64,000 bases of DNA. It comes from Chlorokybus atmophyticus (taxonomy: Eukaryota > Streptophyta > Chlorokybophyceae > Chlorokybales > Chlorokybaceae). A program made the position numbers and the translations under genes. Below the pieces are notes generated by a model. The model was not told where the DNA came from and searched no databases. It saw nothing but the letters and a program-made list of their open reading frames with translations. The DNA is taken from contig RHPI01000260.1 in the NCBI GenBank assembly GCA_009103225.1, forward strand, positions 94,469-158,468, written 5' to 3'. Of this stretch, positions 41,401 through 53,039 are shown piece by piece (position 1 is the stretch's first letter; every line of letters begins with the position of its first letter).

Positions 41401-43224
41401 TCAAGCACTGGAGTTGTCACATAACGAACAACTGAGGTTGCGGCAACAGTTGCAGGTGAGTTATGACTCTTGAGTAACTGCAATGTATAGCAAACCGCCT
41501 GTTGCTGCAGCTCCTCATCCGCCCTGCCTTGCAACCATGCATTTTGCTCGTGCTTATGCTCAATGCTATGAACAACACTAACAATCACTTACAAATAAGC
41601 GCGGCTGAGGTTTCAATGCAAACACACAGTTGACTTCTGCAGAGTTGCAATAAGCGGATTGCTGAGTCGGAGGGCTGCATAGCAACTGCTGCTAAGCATG
41701 CAGAGCCTTGTCAGCTAAGCACATCAGTGGAGGCAGAATTGCAGCTAAAACAAGCCATGCTGCAAAATCAGAACTCAGAGATTGAGCATCTACGAGCAAA
41801 GGTGATGCTGCTCGACTCGCAGCTGGAGGCTGCTGAGGAGTACAAACCACAGGTGGCCCAGGCTGTTGTGCTTATTGTGGCGGGTCTAGGTCATAACTGC
41901 ATCGCTGTGACGCCACCCCAAGAATGGCCTGGTTTGCAAGCTTTGCTTGTGCAATTACTATTTTCATGTGCCTTGGTGGCAGCGGCAGACTTTCCACTAT
42001 TCTGTTGAGCAAAGGACGGGAATGTTTGTTTGTCTCGATCGCACATGGTTATTGCACAGTGGGTCAGACTTCATGACCGCTTGTTTTGGTATCATTGCAG
42101 CTCAAAGCGCTTGAAGAGAAGCTGAAAGAGGCTGCCAAGTATGCAGCTGGTTTGGAAGAGACAGTTGTTTCAATGGAGAACAAGGCAGATGATACCATTG
42201 AGCTTCAAGAGAACCTTGAAGATGCGTCCGCGACCGTCGAAAGGCTATCTGCACAGGTGTCTGAGCTGCACAATGCTCTAGGTCAACGTGATGCGCAGCT
42301 GATGGATGTCAAGGAACAATTTGCCGATGACACCTTGAAAGAGCTGCAGCTAGAGCATGAGCTGCTGCAGTCCAGGTCAGCACGTCATGTAGCATAGCCA
42401 TGTTTGCCAGCATATGTCTGCGTGTGCTTTGGCATGCATGCCAGCATATCGCTGCTATTGTCACTGAATATGTTGGGGCAAAACAGGCTTAAAGCTGCAC
42501 TAATGGATGCTGAAAAGGGGGACATCGTAGTTAGAACTGCAGAGGCCAAGATGGAGGCCTGTGCTACTGAACTGCATGCTCTATCGCAGGTGACTGTGCA
42601 ATGTTAAAATGATGCACATCCCTATGTACATACGGAATCTAAACTCCTTTATAGATCAAGCAGTTCTTGTCTGAACCCTTGGTATGTACACTCACAACTA
42701 TATCTGGCAGGCGGTCGGGGCTTTACTCAAAGGAGAAGAGGTGAATCTGACTGCCCTAACTGAGGCCAGCGTGATGCACGACATTGTCAACTCCCCATCG
42801 TTCCCGGGGGTTGGGAAAACAGCGAGCATGCTGCGCCTGAGTGCATCAGAGTCGCCTTCAAGTTGGTTGCTGAAGGCTCGCAGCATTGGCTCACCTCTGT
42901 CTGTGCCCAACAGTGTTCCAAAGAGTCCTGCTTTGCTTGGGTCGATGCCGAGATTCGGCATAATGTGTGCCACTGACAAAGTGGGTGCTGAGGTACATGC
43001 TCTGAGAGAGTTGTTGGTGCAGCAGGTGGCTGACTCTGTAGGGCAGAACTGCCACATACAGTGATAATAACCCAATAACCTACTGCGAGGCTGCTGTACA
43101 ATTGTTTGCCTTCCAGGCAGGCCCTTCGCGGCACAGTGCTGGACATCGGTGCACAATGGCAACTTGCAGCCAACTATGGAATCTCGATACAGCTTGCTTG
43201 CACACTTCCGGTTCTGCACAATAG
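38463..43224 (+). CDS. Long coiled-coil protein of unknown function
   Basis: Many-exon gene, roughly 850-900 residues, not recognised. First exon 38463-38506 starts MAYYAAKTRPGSPLR and joins in phase to an exon ending at about 38948. Further clear exons: about 39110-39216, 39382-39980, 40202-40430, 40515-40595, 40741-40855, 40930-41110, 41318-41456, 41640-41850, 42101-42375, 42487-42588, 42710-43039 and 43114-43224. The N-terminal third is serine- and proline-rich and low complexity. From about 39780 onward most exons encode heptad-like helices rich in E, Q, L and R (for example EEMESLRRELVHKSMRLAEL and ELQLKQAMLQNQNSEIEHL), predicted to form long coiled coils. A serine-rich region with several SP dipeptides (about 42800-42940) precedes the C-terminus. 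A cytoskeletal, centrosomal or flagellar scaffold role is possible but rests only on architecture. Confidence 0.75.
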
Positions 43225-43631
43225 AGCCATTAGAGTCATTAGAGGCCAAAACTTTTGGAAAATACCAGCTCTCCAGCAAGACGCATAAGAGGCGTGTGCG
43301 TTTATGAGGACTATCCGGTGCCCGGGCACGACACCCAGAATGTATGCTCGTTATCACCGTTCAAAGCAACCCCAAAGCACCTTCAACGTTCCTGTACAGT
43401 TGCACTAGCAGAGCATCGCAGCAAGACCTATGTTGTTGATATTATAAAGTGACAATGGCCATTGTAATACATGGTGGGATCAGCAATGTCTGGCATGTAA
43501 GTGGTGAGAGCGGTTATGCAGGCAGATCAGCAATGCTTGCACCCTTGGCAACAGTTGTGACGGAGAAAAGTGTGGCATAGCATACGACACAAACAAGTCA
43601 GGTCGTGGACACATTGGAATGCAACGCCCTG
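43225..43631. other. Convergent intergenic region
   Basis: About 400 bp between the 3' ends of the coiled-coil and NRDE-2 genes. Nothing recognised. Confidence 0.6.
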
Positions 43632-46600
43632 TCAGATCTGCTGCGCTTCATCTTCTAACAGAATTTCATAGACATCGGTACGCAAGCGCAACTCCTTGTC
43701 CTTCATGATGTCCATAAGCTCCGACAGTTCCTTAGCTGAGAGCACCCCCGCAAGCCTTCTAAAACCATCCAGCCATAGCTCCTTAGACCTGCAAACAATA
43801 CATAGTGCTCGGCAGTCAGAACATCCTGTGCATGCAACCGCAGAAAGTAAGGAGCGCAGTGAGTGGGAAAACTTGCTCCTTACCAAGGGCATATGTGTAT
43901 TGCACGGAAAAAGGCCCGGCGGGCAGCATCATTTCGTCCCAGGCTCTGGAGGAAAGCGATGTACGCCCTCCACAAAACTACCGAACAACGCATAGACGGG
44001 TGCTCCACCAAGCGCTCAAACAGTGTGACAATCCTGGTAAGACAGACCAGACATGATCTCAGTGATGTGTAAAGTTGGTAATATGCAGCCACACAGATAG
44101 GCTGCTGTCAGTGACAGGTCTTTAAAGGCATCGTCACCTGTGAACGGTACCCGGACGGGACACTTCCGACTCGACAGCGAATAAAGCAGTGACAGGAGAA
44201 GGATGCTTTTCCAACAGCTTATCAAAGTATCTTCGCAGCCGATTTGAAAGGGCAGCATGCGCCTCGCACTTGATCATGTCGAGTAATAACACTGGATTCT
44301 GTGGGTAAACTGCCAATGCTTGTTGGACGACCCGCCTTGCTGACGATGGCTTCATGCGCAACAGCTTGGTGCGGGCATCGATACCCATCACGTGCATGCC
44401 CGCGAGGTATGCTGCGAGCTCCTCAAACTCGGGCAACATTCGCTGTTTTGCGGGCAGAACAAAGGCCAAAACTTCCTCCATGACAGATTGTGCAGCAACA
44501 ACACCTGATCACAGACCGCTAGTTAGGGGTCAAGGGCAACAGGCCATGGTCCTACAAAGCTGCAGAGACGAATCATGCCTTCAGTTAGAAGCTCAAGAAG
44601 TGCAAAACATAGTGCAGTATCCACCACCAGGCGAGGGTGCTCTGCTGCAGACTTCCGCAGACTCTGTAACATATTCCTACCATTGCATCACGACATGCTG
44701 ATTAGGGAAGCATACTTGAGTAAACATCCAACGGCTAGCATATGCTTGCCCATGCAGGCAGATTAAGTTGATTGTGCCAGGAAGCTAAAAGCCTCCATCG
44801 CACACACCTGTATCCTTTGCGAGCCTTTAGCAGGCGTGTTGGTGGAACCATGAAACTGTTGTCATATGGCTTGTAAGCAATGCCTTCCCCATATGAAGCT
44901 AACACATGCAATGCACGCTGCCTTTGCTCGTTGCTGAGCTCCAGAGCGCTGCCTTGGCGCCGAGGCAGCTCAAGCCCAGCCTCCATTTCTGCAAACGCCC
45001 GGACCATGACGGGTGCGACATCAGCACTACTCTTTGGCAATGCAGGCAGCGAGGCTAGTGCTGTTTCATACACGCGCCTGTCCCCCACGAGTACGTTGGG
45101 TAAGATTTAAAAACAGCATTAACGTTGTAAAGGGTATGCTGCCTAAGAGACACTCCTGATGCAGTCTGCGATAGTGCGATGAGCAGCAACACAACACACC
45201 TTGCGGCAATCAGGCTGCCGGCAGCACTTTCCAGACCAGCATAAAGCGTCCATAGCTCGATGCTATGTCTCTGTTGCTTGAGTCGACTCTTGGCCAACTT
45301 CGCAGCTGAACCTTTGTCGGTGGAACCAAGCAAGGCCTCAGAGAAGCGGCCCTCTGCAGGGAACGCCTTGGATGCTAGCAAGGCTAAGTTATGCGTGAAC
45401 TGTCGCCGCCCTGCTTCCTGATCCAACCACAGACTACTTCCCACCAGTGCAGGTAAACCAGCATCATCTGAATGACACTGCCTGTAACAGTTCAATCAGG
45501 ACTCCAAACAGCAGCACGCAGACAAAACGCGATGAGTATACCTTAGCAGACCGGTGAGGTCTGCGCCAATGCTATCCATGGCATTGCGGTACGCAGCTCC
45601 ATAATCATGATTGGAGCTAAACCACTGCTGCATTGGTGCATCGCAGAAGTGCAGGAAACGAAGAAGCAGCTCCTTGCGCACAGACTCTGTCTGCCAAAGC
45701 AGCTGTTGTGAGCAGGGCTGGTTTATGCTTACAATGTTGGGTGCAACAATACGGACACAGGTGTACTCACATCACCTCAACAGAGAACAAGAAGTCCTGA
45801 AGGTCGTCAAAGAGCACGGTGCGCTCAAGAGCGTCCTCGCCAGCACCTCGTATGGGCTGCCACTGAGACTTTGACCGCGACGACTCCTCTGTAAGTGCAT
45901 GAAGCGCGTCAAGCTGCGTGTGTGACAAGTGTAGCGGGTGTGTGCATGACCTGTACCAGCCTTGCCACAAGCCTAATAAACGTGCCTGCGGCCCAGCGCT
46001 TCAATACGTCGACATTGACCATCTTTGCTATCTCTTCATCCGTCGTACCAACTGTCATGCCAAGCCTTTCCATCAGAGCCTCCTCATCCTCCACCTGCTT
46101 GCCACAAACAAAGTTGGCCTTCAGACCAAGCCACAGATGTACTGTCAACATAGTCATTGAAACCAACCTTGTCGCCGTCATCATTGTCGTCATCATCATC
46201 AGCTGCAACGTCAGCCTCAAGGTCAGAACCAACAGCCTGTGCAGGGGCAACGAGTTCGACTTCCTGCCAGCCGCTCCAGCCGTTGTCCTCCTCAATGAGC
46301 TCTGCCGCCTGATTGCCGTGCGCGAGCTGCTGCTCTTGCTGTTCAAGCCACAAAGCCCAGCCCTGAGCGCTCTGATCACCGCAGCGTGGAGCCTCGCTGT
46401 CCCAAAACTCTTGGAACAGCTTCAGCTTATTGACTTCAGCAGTTGTTATCTGCGGTGCAAACACGTTGTACTCTATAAGCGCTTGGAACCTGGCAATGGC
46501 AACCTCTGAGTGACCACTTTGCCATTCGAAGCGACAGGAATCACATATGACGTCGAGCAGAGCCGTCTCAGCTTCAGCGATAGACGACAAAAAGCTGGTC

Positions 46601-47918
46601 CTGTTAGGCTGCTTGGCCCCTGCTCGCAGCCTGTTCCTCTCCAACACGAATGCCGCCGCTGCATTTGCGTGTATCTGCCGCATGGATGCGACAGAAAACT
46701 TAGAGAACTGGCAGCGGCGAAAGGCAATGTACGCGAACCACAACTTGACGGAGCTGGGATGACGAGACAACGCCCTCTCCCACTTCTTTACAGCAACGTC
46801 AAACTCGTCAGCCTGCGAGCAGGTCTCCAAGTATGCCAGGATGAGGGCTTCGCTGTCAGGATGGTGTTGCAGCGCCCGCTCGTATATCGCCATCTTCTTG
46901 TCAAGATGCTGCAGGGCAACCTTGCGCCTGCTAAGCCGAATGAGCTCATCCTGGAATGCTGCAAAGTCCAGCCACAGCTGCACGTCGCCGGGACGCTCTC
47001 GTGTAAGCTGGTTCAGCTCTTTCGTACGCCGCAACAGATGGTCCTCAAAGCTTTCTCCTTCTTCTTCAGCGCGTTCTTCAACCAACCCGGGCACCACAGG
47101 CACGAACTCTCCAAGGCTGCCGGGCATGCGCTTGGGAGCGGATGCGCGTGCATGTACGCGCTTCAATCGGCGATCGCGTTCACGACCAACATGCTTGGAA
47201 GAAAAATAGCGGAGCTCGGCCTTCTCAGGGGCCCTTTCACCATCAACCTCCTTTGTGTGGTTTGCATGACTACCCCTTCCATGTCCTGAGAAGCATGCCT
47301 TCATGTCAACCGTGCAGTCCACTGAGCATTATAGGTGATTGACTGGCAATTGCTCAGTTGGGCATCATCCAAAGCATCATGGCACAAATGCTTACCTGTG
47401 GCAACAGCGCGTTGGAATTGAGCAACATCAAGCCTATACAGTTTGCCGAAGACAAGGTTGTCCTTGTCCCCGTGCGTGTCAAAGAAGTAGTCCTGCTTGG
47501 CATCGCTCACAGCATAACTCCATTCCACGGTTTTCCTGCGCTCGCCCATGCCAGGGACAGCACCAGCGGAAGGTGCAAAGTTCATGCGACGCAGCTTCTG
47601 CCTCTCCAACTCCTTCTCCTGCTTCTTCTTCTCGCGCTTTTTCCTCTTCTTCTCCTTGCGATGAGCCTTCTCTTCCTCCTCTGAGCCAGAGCTGGTAGCT
47701 GCTTTGGGTTCGGCAAAAAAGTCTGCTGCACGCGGCCTTGACTGATGAACTGGCTCTACTGCTTTGTGATCTTCCTGTTCTTGAGACGGACTCGCTTCGG
47801 GCATGCTTGTGTCTTCATGGCGGCCTGTTTGGCAATCTTCCGGTGCAACGCTCTGCTTTTCCGCCTCAAACAGAGCGCCCAACCTGAAGCTCGAGTTCGC
47901 AAGCCAGTCTGATGCCAC
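43632..47918 (-). CDS. NRDE-2 homologue (5' partial at gap)
   Basis: NRDE-2 family nuclear protein, linked in other eukaryotes to nuclear RNAi, exosome/MTR4 control and splicing. The first visible exon (47918-about 47396) holds DWLANSSFRLGALF, a lysine/glutamate-rich nuclear-localisation-like tract (EKKRKKREKKKQEKELERQK) and the family signature YFFDTHGDKDNLVFGKLYRLD. It joins in phase (47321) to a large exon ending at 46168 that carries RYFSSKHVGRERDRR, the helical HAT/TPR-like repeats beginning FEDHLLRRTKELNQLTRERP and KKMAIYERALQHHPDSEAL, and an aspartate run just before its end. It continues at about 46098 with VEDEEALMERLGMTV. Later exons (about 45775-45900, 45540-45700, 45203-45482, 44807-45085, 44580-44680, 44134-44510, 43890-44040, 43632-43795) continue the helical repeats and end EILLEDEAQQI. 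The start codon is lost in the gap at 47921; the first codon seen is GTG. Confidence 0.93.
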
Positions 47919-47920
47919 GT

Positions 47921-48205
47921 NNNNNNNNNNNNNNNNNNNNNNNNNNNNNNNNNNNNNNNNNNNNNNNNNNNNNNNNNNNNNNNNNNNNNNNNNNNNNNNN
48001 NNNNNNNNNNNNNNNNNNNNNNNNNNNNNNNNNNNNNNNNNNNNNNNNNNNNNNNNNNNNNNNNNNNNNNNNNNNNNNNNNNNNNNNNNNNNNNNNNNNN
48101 NNNNNNNNNNNNNNNNNNNNNNNNNNNNNNNNNNNNNNNNNNNNNNNNNNNNNNNNNNNNNNNNNNNNNNNNNNNNNNNNNNNNNNNNNNNNNNNNNNNN
48201 NNNNN
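47921..48205. other. Assembly gap
   Basis: 285 unknown bases followed by a G run; it cuts off the 5' end of the NRDE-2 gene. Confidence 0.99.
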
Positions 48206-48604
48206 GGGGGGGTAAAATGGAGAGGGGTTTCTGTGTGCATGAGAGTCACAGCCTGTGTAACCCGTGTGTGCACTTAACTTCACAACAGCGCTACCATGAT
48301 GAGTAGCACCAGTCAGAGCATATGCTGAAAACGTTGCCTACCATACCGAAATAACGCACAAGCTCGGAACTTGACACTGTTAACTGATTTGCAACACAAC
48401 GTCACTCGCAGCAGCTGCTCACTAGTGATAGATAGCAACATGCACACGAACAGCGCTTTGCTGTATGCCATGCAATCTTTGCAGGAAGAGCTTGCGTACT
48501 AGGTATAGGAGTGATGTGGAACTTGTGTTTTCATGTCTACATGCACGCAATTGACATAACACAGCACAGCAGAGCAGACTGCGCCTCAGGAATCACACCA
48601 AGCC
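48206..48604. other. Region right of the gap
   Basis: No gene recognised. The promoter of NRDE-2 may lie in the gap or here. Confidence 0.5.
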
Positions 48605-48967
48605 TCAGGCAGAAGACAAGCATGCACTAGCACCACAAACAAGAGCGAAATTGTAAACAAGCAGTACGAGTCTCTCAAGCAACAGGAAATTCCATTTGGC
48701 GAGCTGCAGCCCACCAACCTTAGCCTGCACCGGAAATAGCCCGCCCTGAACGACCACAGGGAACAGCGAGCCGCCACGAGGCGGAAGCGCCGCCATACCA
48801 GCTCCTACCGCAGTAACAGCATGCGGCGACTGCCGCTCCTCACCCTCGCTGTCGCCGTCGCTGTCCTCCATCTCCCCGACCGCACCGCCGCCCACCCGAT
48901 CGCCAACACCACCAACACCTGACCCTACGCACGTTACGCTACCTTGCACTGTATGCGGTAGAGTCAT
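48605..48967 (-). CDS. Unrecognised small open frame, 120 residues
   Basis: Uninterrupted ATG-to-stop frame encoding 120 residues. The N-terminal half is glycine/valine-rich with an acidic tract (EMEDSDGDSEGEERQS); the C-terminal half is hydrophobic (KWNFLLLERLVLLVYNFALV). No family recognised. Its ATG lies about 170 bp from the divergent ATG of the Dad1-like gene, which could mean a shared promoter. The frame may include intron sequence in its 3' part or be fortuitous in GC-rich leader DNA. Confidence 0.35.
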   Translation of the reverse strand: MTLPHTVQGSVTCVGSGVGGVGDRVGGGAVGEMEDSDGDSEGEERQSPHAVTAVGAGMAALPPRGGSLFPVVVQGGLFPVQAKVGGLQLAKWNFLLLERLVLLVYNFALVCGASACLSSA

Positions 48968-49138
48968 ACACTGCAGCCGTAATTAACGCATACAGCTTAC
49001 GTACACCATTAAACTTACATTAGTAGCAGCAACAGGCTGATTGTCTTGGCGCAGACAGGCTTCTTCTTATGCTATATTAGTGTGGTAGGTGTGAGTTGCG
49101 GGTGGAGTTGTGTACGGTGATGGTGGTCATGGTCGCTG

Positions 49139-50004
49139 ATGATAAGCACGCTTGTTGCAGCTAGTAGCAGTAGAGCCATGCCGCAGGAGGTTGCCGTCGC
49201 TGCGACGGGTGAGAGCGCCGCTTTCGTGGCCGAGAGAGACCACTTGGTGAACGAGATACACGAGGTAAGGCGTTTTGGGCTGCTGGGGACACAGTCATGC
49301 GCATGGTCATTGATGTTTACTCTAATTGTAGCAATGACTCTGGCCGCAATCGGAACTGCATTGCTTTGCGTGGACGGACAATGCGTCCATTGTTTGTGGG
49401 CTGCGTGCATGAACAGTGCGTTTTTTCATGCATGCAGGCACAGTGCATCTTTCTCATGCACTTAGCGCACATACTCGTACACTGGCGTTCAGCATAAGCG
49501 CCCGCTAAGTAAGCTAAATCAGACGTTGTGCATGTGTCTTGCAGCGGAACAGGTCGCTTTGTGTCGATGGCTTGCTTGACAATAGCATTCGCCTTGGAGA
49601 CTGAGTCTCCGAGTTGCAGTGTGTGATTGAGGCATGACCTGAGTGAATACATACACACCACACTGGAGTCAACCGGCAGGTCAGGTGGTGTGTGGTTTCA
49701 AATGCCACTCAACAAGCAATAGCACATCACACATATGAACAACCAACAGCCTCTACACAAGCAATGTCGCGACAGAGTCAGTGTTGCCTACTGCGCATAT
49801 GCACAAAGGGCATGCAAGAGCTTGTTGCGATGATGTGCTGAGCAGGGCTTGAGAGAGCTGGTGGCGGGCATGCGTGCGCTGCACGCTAGCCTCGAGGCGT
49901 TTGGGACATCAGGGACGGAGCTGCAGCAGCTGCAGGCGGTGTGGAGTGTGTTCTACGACTCTGTAGCGCAGCCCGTGTTGGGTCTGCATGCAGGCAGGCA
50001 TTGA
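49139..50004 (+). CDS. Dad1-like DASH/Dam1 complex subunit (outer kinetochore)
   Basis: Two exons, 49139-49264 and 49846-50004, join at a codon boundary into 94 residues. The first ends with the helix VAERDHLVNEIHE before GTAAGG; the second encodes a helical segment with ALHASLEAFGTSGTELQQLQ, then AVWSVFYDSV, and ends GLHAGRH. The 53 residues from VAERD to FYDSV line up without gaps against budding-yeast Dad1, sharing the ER/QR and EI pair, the L-L-SLE heptads, the glycine-x-E/EF turn and the terminal LW/VW...YD block. Total length also matches (yeast 94). DASH rings couple kinetochores to microtubule ends. A second in-frame ATG at 49178 would give 81 residues. The intron is long for so small a gene, and a missed middle exon is possible, but the gapless fit argues against it. 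Confidence 0.68.
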
Positions 50005-50167
50005 TAGCGAGCAGGTGAACTTCTCCCGCAGCGTAATCAATCAATGTTGGCTCCTCAACAGCGGCAACATTGCAACGCTATTGTAGCTTGAAGTGGTGGC
50101 ATGTTCTCATCTCCAAGCATTCAGACGGACAAGCAGCCGTATTGCATGCGACATGATGGAGTCATGT

Positions 50168-50500
50168 CTCTCGAGTTGTCATGCACAACAGTTGCGTAAT
50201 GCTTATGAAGGACTGCTGATCATACAGATGAAATGCTGGGTACGGTTTGGCTTGTTGCCACGCCTCCGCAAATCACATTGCTGGTCAAGAATCTTGATGG
50301 TTGGCGTTGCACAGTCCAAAGTGCGGCAATGCCTCTCGAGTTGTCATGCACAACAGTTGCGTAATGCTTATGAAGGACTGCTGATCATACAGATGAAATG
50401 CTGGGTACGGTTTGGCTTGTTGCCACGCCTCCGCAAATCACGTGTTGCTGGTCAAGAATCTTGATGGTTGGCGTTGCACAGTCCAAAGTGCGGCAATGCC
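50168..50500 (+). repeat. 165-bp tandem duplication with coding-like content
   Basis: Two adjacent copies starting CTCTCGAGTTGTCATGC at 50168 and 50333, almost identical except for a two-base longer CACGTGTTG in copy 2. Each holds a frame reading DEMLGTVWLVATPP then LLVKNLDGWRCTVQSAAMP; in copy 2 the two halves are out of phase with each other, and the second half continues CAVEVLLAMGAND and stops. No family recognised. Either part of a gene downstream of the Dad1-like gene that was disrupted by duplication, or an assembly duplication. Confidence 0.75.
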
Positions 50501-50780
50501 TTGTGCCGTGGAGGTGCTGCTGGCGATGGGTGCTAATGATTGATCGCCGCAAAACAACCGACATTCACACCTGGATCTGGTCAGCTTAGTGCGGTTTGAA
50601 GTTGCCTGGCATATAAGCTAGTCTCCATCTGGACAGTTGCCTTGTGCAGTTAACACATGCACCTGGCTGATTGCTTGGTGCAGTTAAGTGTCGATGGCAT
50701 TGCAGTCGCCAACGGCATTGTGCACGCCACCAGCTGTGCTGCTGGAGAATCACTGACAATAAGATGTACACCCTATGAAT

Positions 50781-50907
50781 GCCCTCGCGTGAGTGAGGCG
50801 CAATATGCAGCCTTAAGTACACAGGATAAGCGCGAGGCTGCTGATGCCCTCGCGTGAGTGAGGCGCAATATGCAGCCTTAATTACACAGGATAAGCGCAA
50901 GGCTGCT
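50781..50907 (+). repeat. 65-bp tandem duplication
   Basis: Two copies (50781-50842, 50846-50907) beginning GCCCTCGCGTGAGTGAGG, differing at about two positions. A plus frame reads PRVSEAQYAALSTQDKREAA in copy 1 and is near-identical in copy 2, so coding origin is possible. Confidence 0.8.
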
Positions 50908-51540
50908 AAAAGCATGCATTTTCACACCATACATCACATACCCAATCACACGCACCTGCAAGTACAACCACTCGGCTAACTGTACCCTGTTCTTACCTAA
51001 CTCCTACTGCCCCCCTGTCAGTGATGCATGCATACATGCATCCACAGCAGTGGTCATGTACTAATGTGCATGTTAGCAATGGATGTGGGCGATGTGGGCG
51101 TAAGCATGCCATGCAGGGGAGTGAAAGCTTAGCATGTGCTGATGCATGGTATATAATAGATGGTAGGGGTTGATTAGGCAGCACGGCAAAGCATGCATAC
51201 TATTTGTTTACAACACGCAATATTTGCTATAATTGACACTGGGGCATTGAAGGTGGCAGAGTGCACTTATAGATGTACAAAAGTGTAAAGGGCTAATGCA
51301 ACTTGCATGGAGTGCTCTGCACAGCACGTAACACATCATATACACAGCATATTAGCATGGTTTAACTGACATCATGCTTTAGTACAATTGCAATCAAGAC
51401 AAAAACATACCAAACATGTTTGCGGTAGAAATTAAATCAATAAATGCCGTAGTGCAGTAACATTGGCGCCTCAACCACTAGTTCATGGCAGCAAGTCGCT
51501 GCCATATGTGGAGCCACATAGCGTTTATGTGTCCCATATT

Positions 51541-51668
51541 ACATACCGCATCTTTGCAATCCCCCCCCTCCCTACAAACAAGGATCCCCCCCCCCTCCTC
51601 AAACAAACATCAATGGGGGGTTGCACTAATAGAGTAGGGGGGGTCCATTCGCACAAATACGGTATGTG
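51541..51668. repeat. Imperfect inverted repeat bounded by C and G runs
   Basis: The left arm ACATACCGCATCTTTGCAAT plus a C run is mirrored by a G run and the complement of ACATACCGTATTTGTGCGAA on the right, ending near 51668. A further C run and G run lie between. Foldback element about 130 bp long. Confidence 0.65.
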
Positions 51669-51857
51669 GCATGCCACAACTTGTCTATAAGATAGATAAT
51701 CATACAAGGCAACTCATTAAATGAAAGTAGGATGAGACCGAATAGTAGGTTTATTTAGCACAATAACAATCAAATTATACATATAATAACGGTTGCTTAC
51801 TAATACTGCTGTAACCATCATAGCCAATTGTTGAGCCAATTCTAGTGCTATAGCACG

Positions 51858-51919
51858 ATGATGCTGATGCGAACGCTAATGCTGACGCCGACGTTTACGT
51901 TAACGCCAAGGCTGACGTA
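51858..51919. repeat. Degenerate GCTGAC/GCTAAC hexamer array
   Basis: About ten hexamer-spaced units of the form GCTGAT, GCGAAC, GCTAAT, GCTGAC, GCCGAC, GTTAAC, GCCAAG, GCTGAC. Resembles a decayed minisatellite. Confidence 0.65.
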
Positions 51920-53039
51920 ACAAGCGTACAATGCTAGCAATCGTACATCCGTGTGACGCACGATTGCACATAATAGCGCCTTTTGCAATGCGCAATAGGG
52001 CAACAACAGACATGCTCACTTGCGTATATAATGACATGGTCGACAAAGGTGAAATTAAGCAGGTGACGCGCCGACCAAGTAATCTTACACATTGTGAGAC
52101 TTACATTGGCAGCCTACATACCCATTCCAAACTATCTGTTTAAATATGAACAAAGAGTCGATATGCTTTTGCGGCGGTTGTGACGAACAATGGCAATTTG
52201 CTGCTACGGTATTCGTGCTAAGTCCCCCAGCGGCTGATATACCATGTGAGGGTTCATGATCCTCGTTAAACGGATGCCTCATGAGCTTGGTGTCAGCGGA
52301 CACACGTACTGCCATACAACTCCTCCGCCAAAGCCGTGCGCAGCATTGTACAGTGCTGCACATGTACGCACTGCCTCTATCCCGCTAATGGAGTAGTGTT
52401 GATGTGGTGCAAAACAATAGGCAACTAGTCATGTCAAATTACGAGCATGCCATTTTCCAGTCCCTTCTAGCTAGCATGTTTAACGTCGCCCCGCTTGTTG
52501 CTGCAATGCATTAATTACTTGTTCCTTCTTCATCCTATTGCAACCTACAGTAGTAGCAGGCTTCAAACCTAGTAATAGGCCTCATTACCACAAGGGATGT
52601 AAATTAATGATGTCTCACGCACCATTTGGCTGCCGCGGCGTAATTGCGGGGAACGATGAGGCAATGCTACAAAAGTCTCAGCAATAACCGAGAATCTTTC
52701 TGCTCAACAAAGATGCCGGTTACCAATGAGGCGGCGCCTGCCTGCTTGCCTATGAGTTGTTGGGCGCATTGTGTCTAACCGATTACTTGATCGGGATCAC
52801 TGCGCAAGGCGGGCGGATGCTGAAACGAAACCACCGTTTTATCAATGTCCCGAATACCATCATTAATTCGCGCTGAGGCGGCTCCTTTGGAAGATCCGTG
52901 GCAGCGGCTGTAAAGCTGTCGGTGGCGGCATTGGAAGAGCAGAGGTAGAAGGTGGCGTTGGCATTGGCGCTAACGCTAGCGGTGCCGGCACTAAGTAAGC
53001 ATGCCTGCTTTAAATAATAATTACGACTTAGTATAAGGG

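Larger units (their letters stand above)
50908..53030. other. Gene-poor region
   Basis: No gene or RNA recognised. AT-rich with scattered C or G homopolymers, one inverted repeat and a degenerate hexamer array (separate entries). Confidence 0.55.

Noticed and set aside
46510-47289. 259-residue plus frame inside NRDE-2
   Set aside because: Antisense shadow of the large NRDE-2 exon; no domain content.
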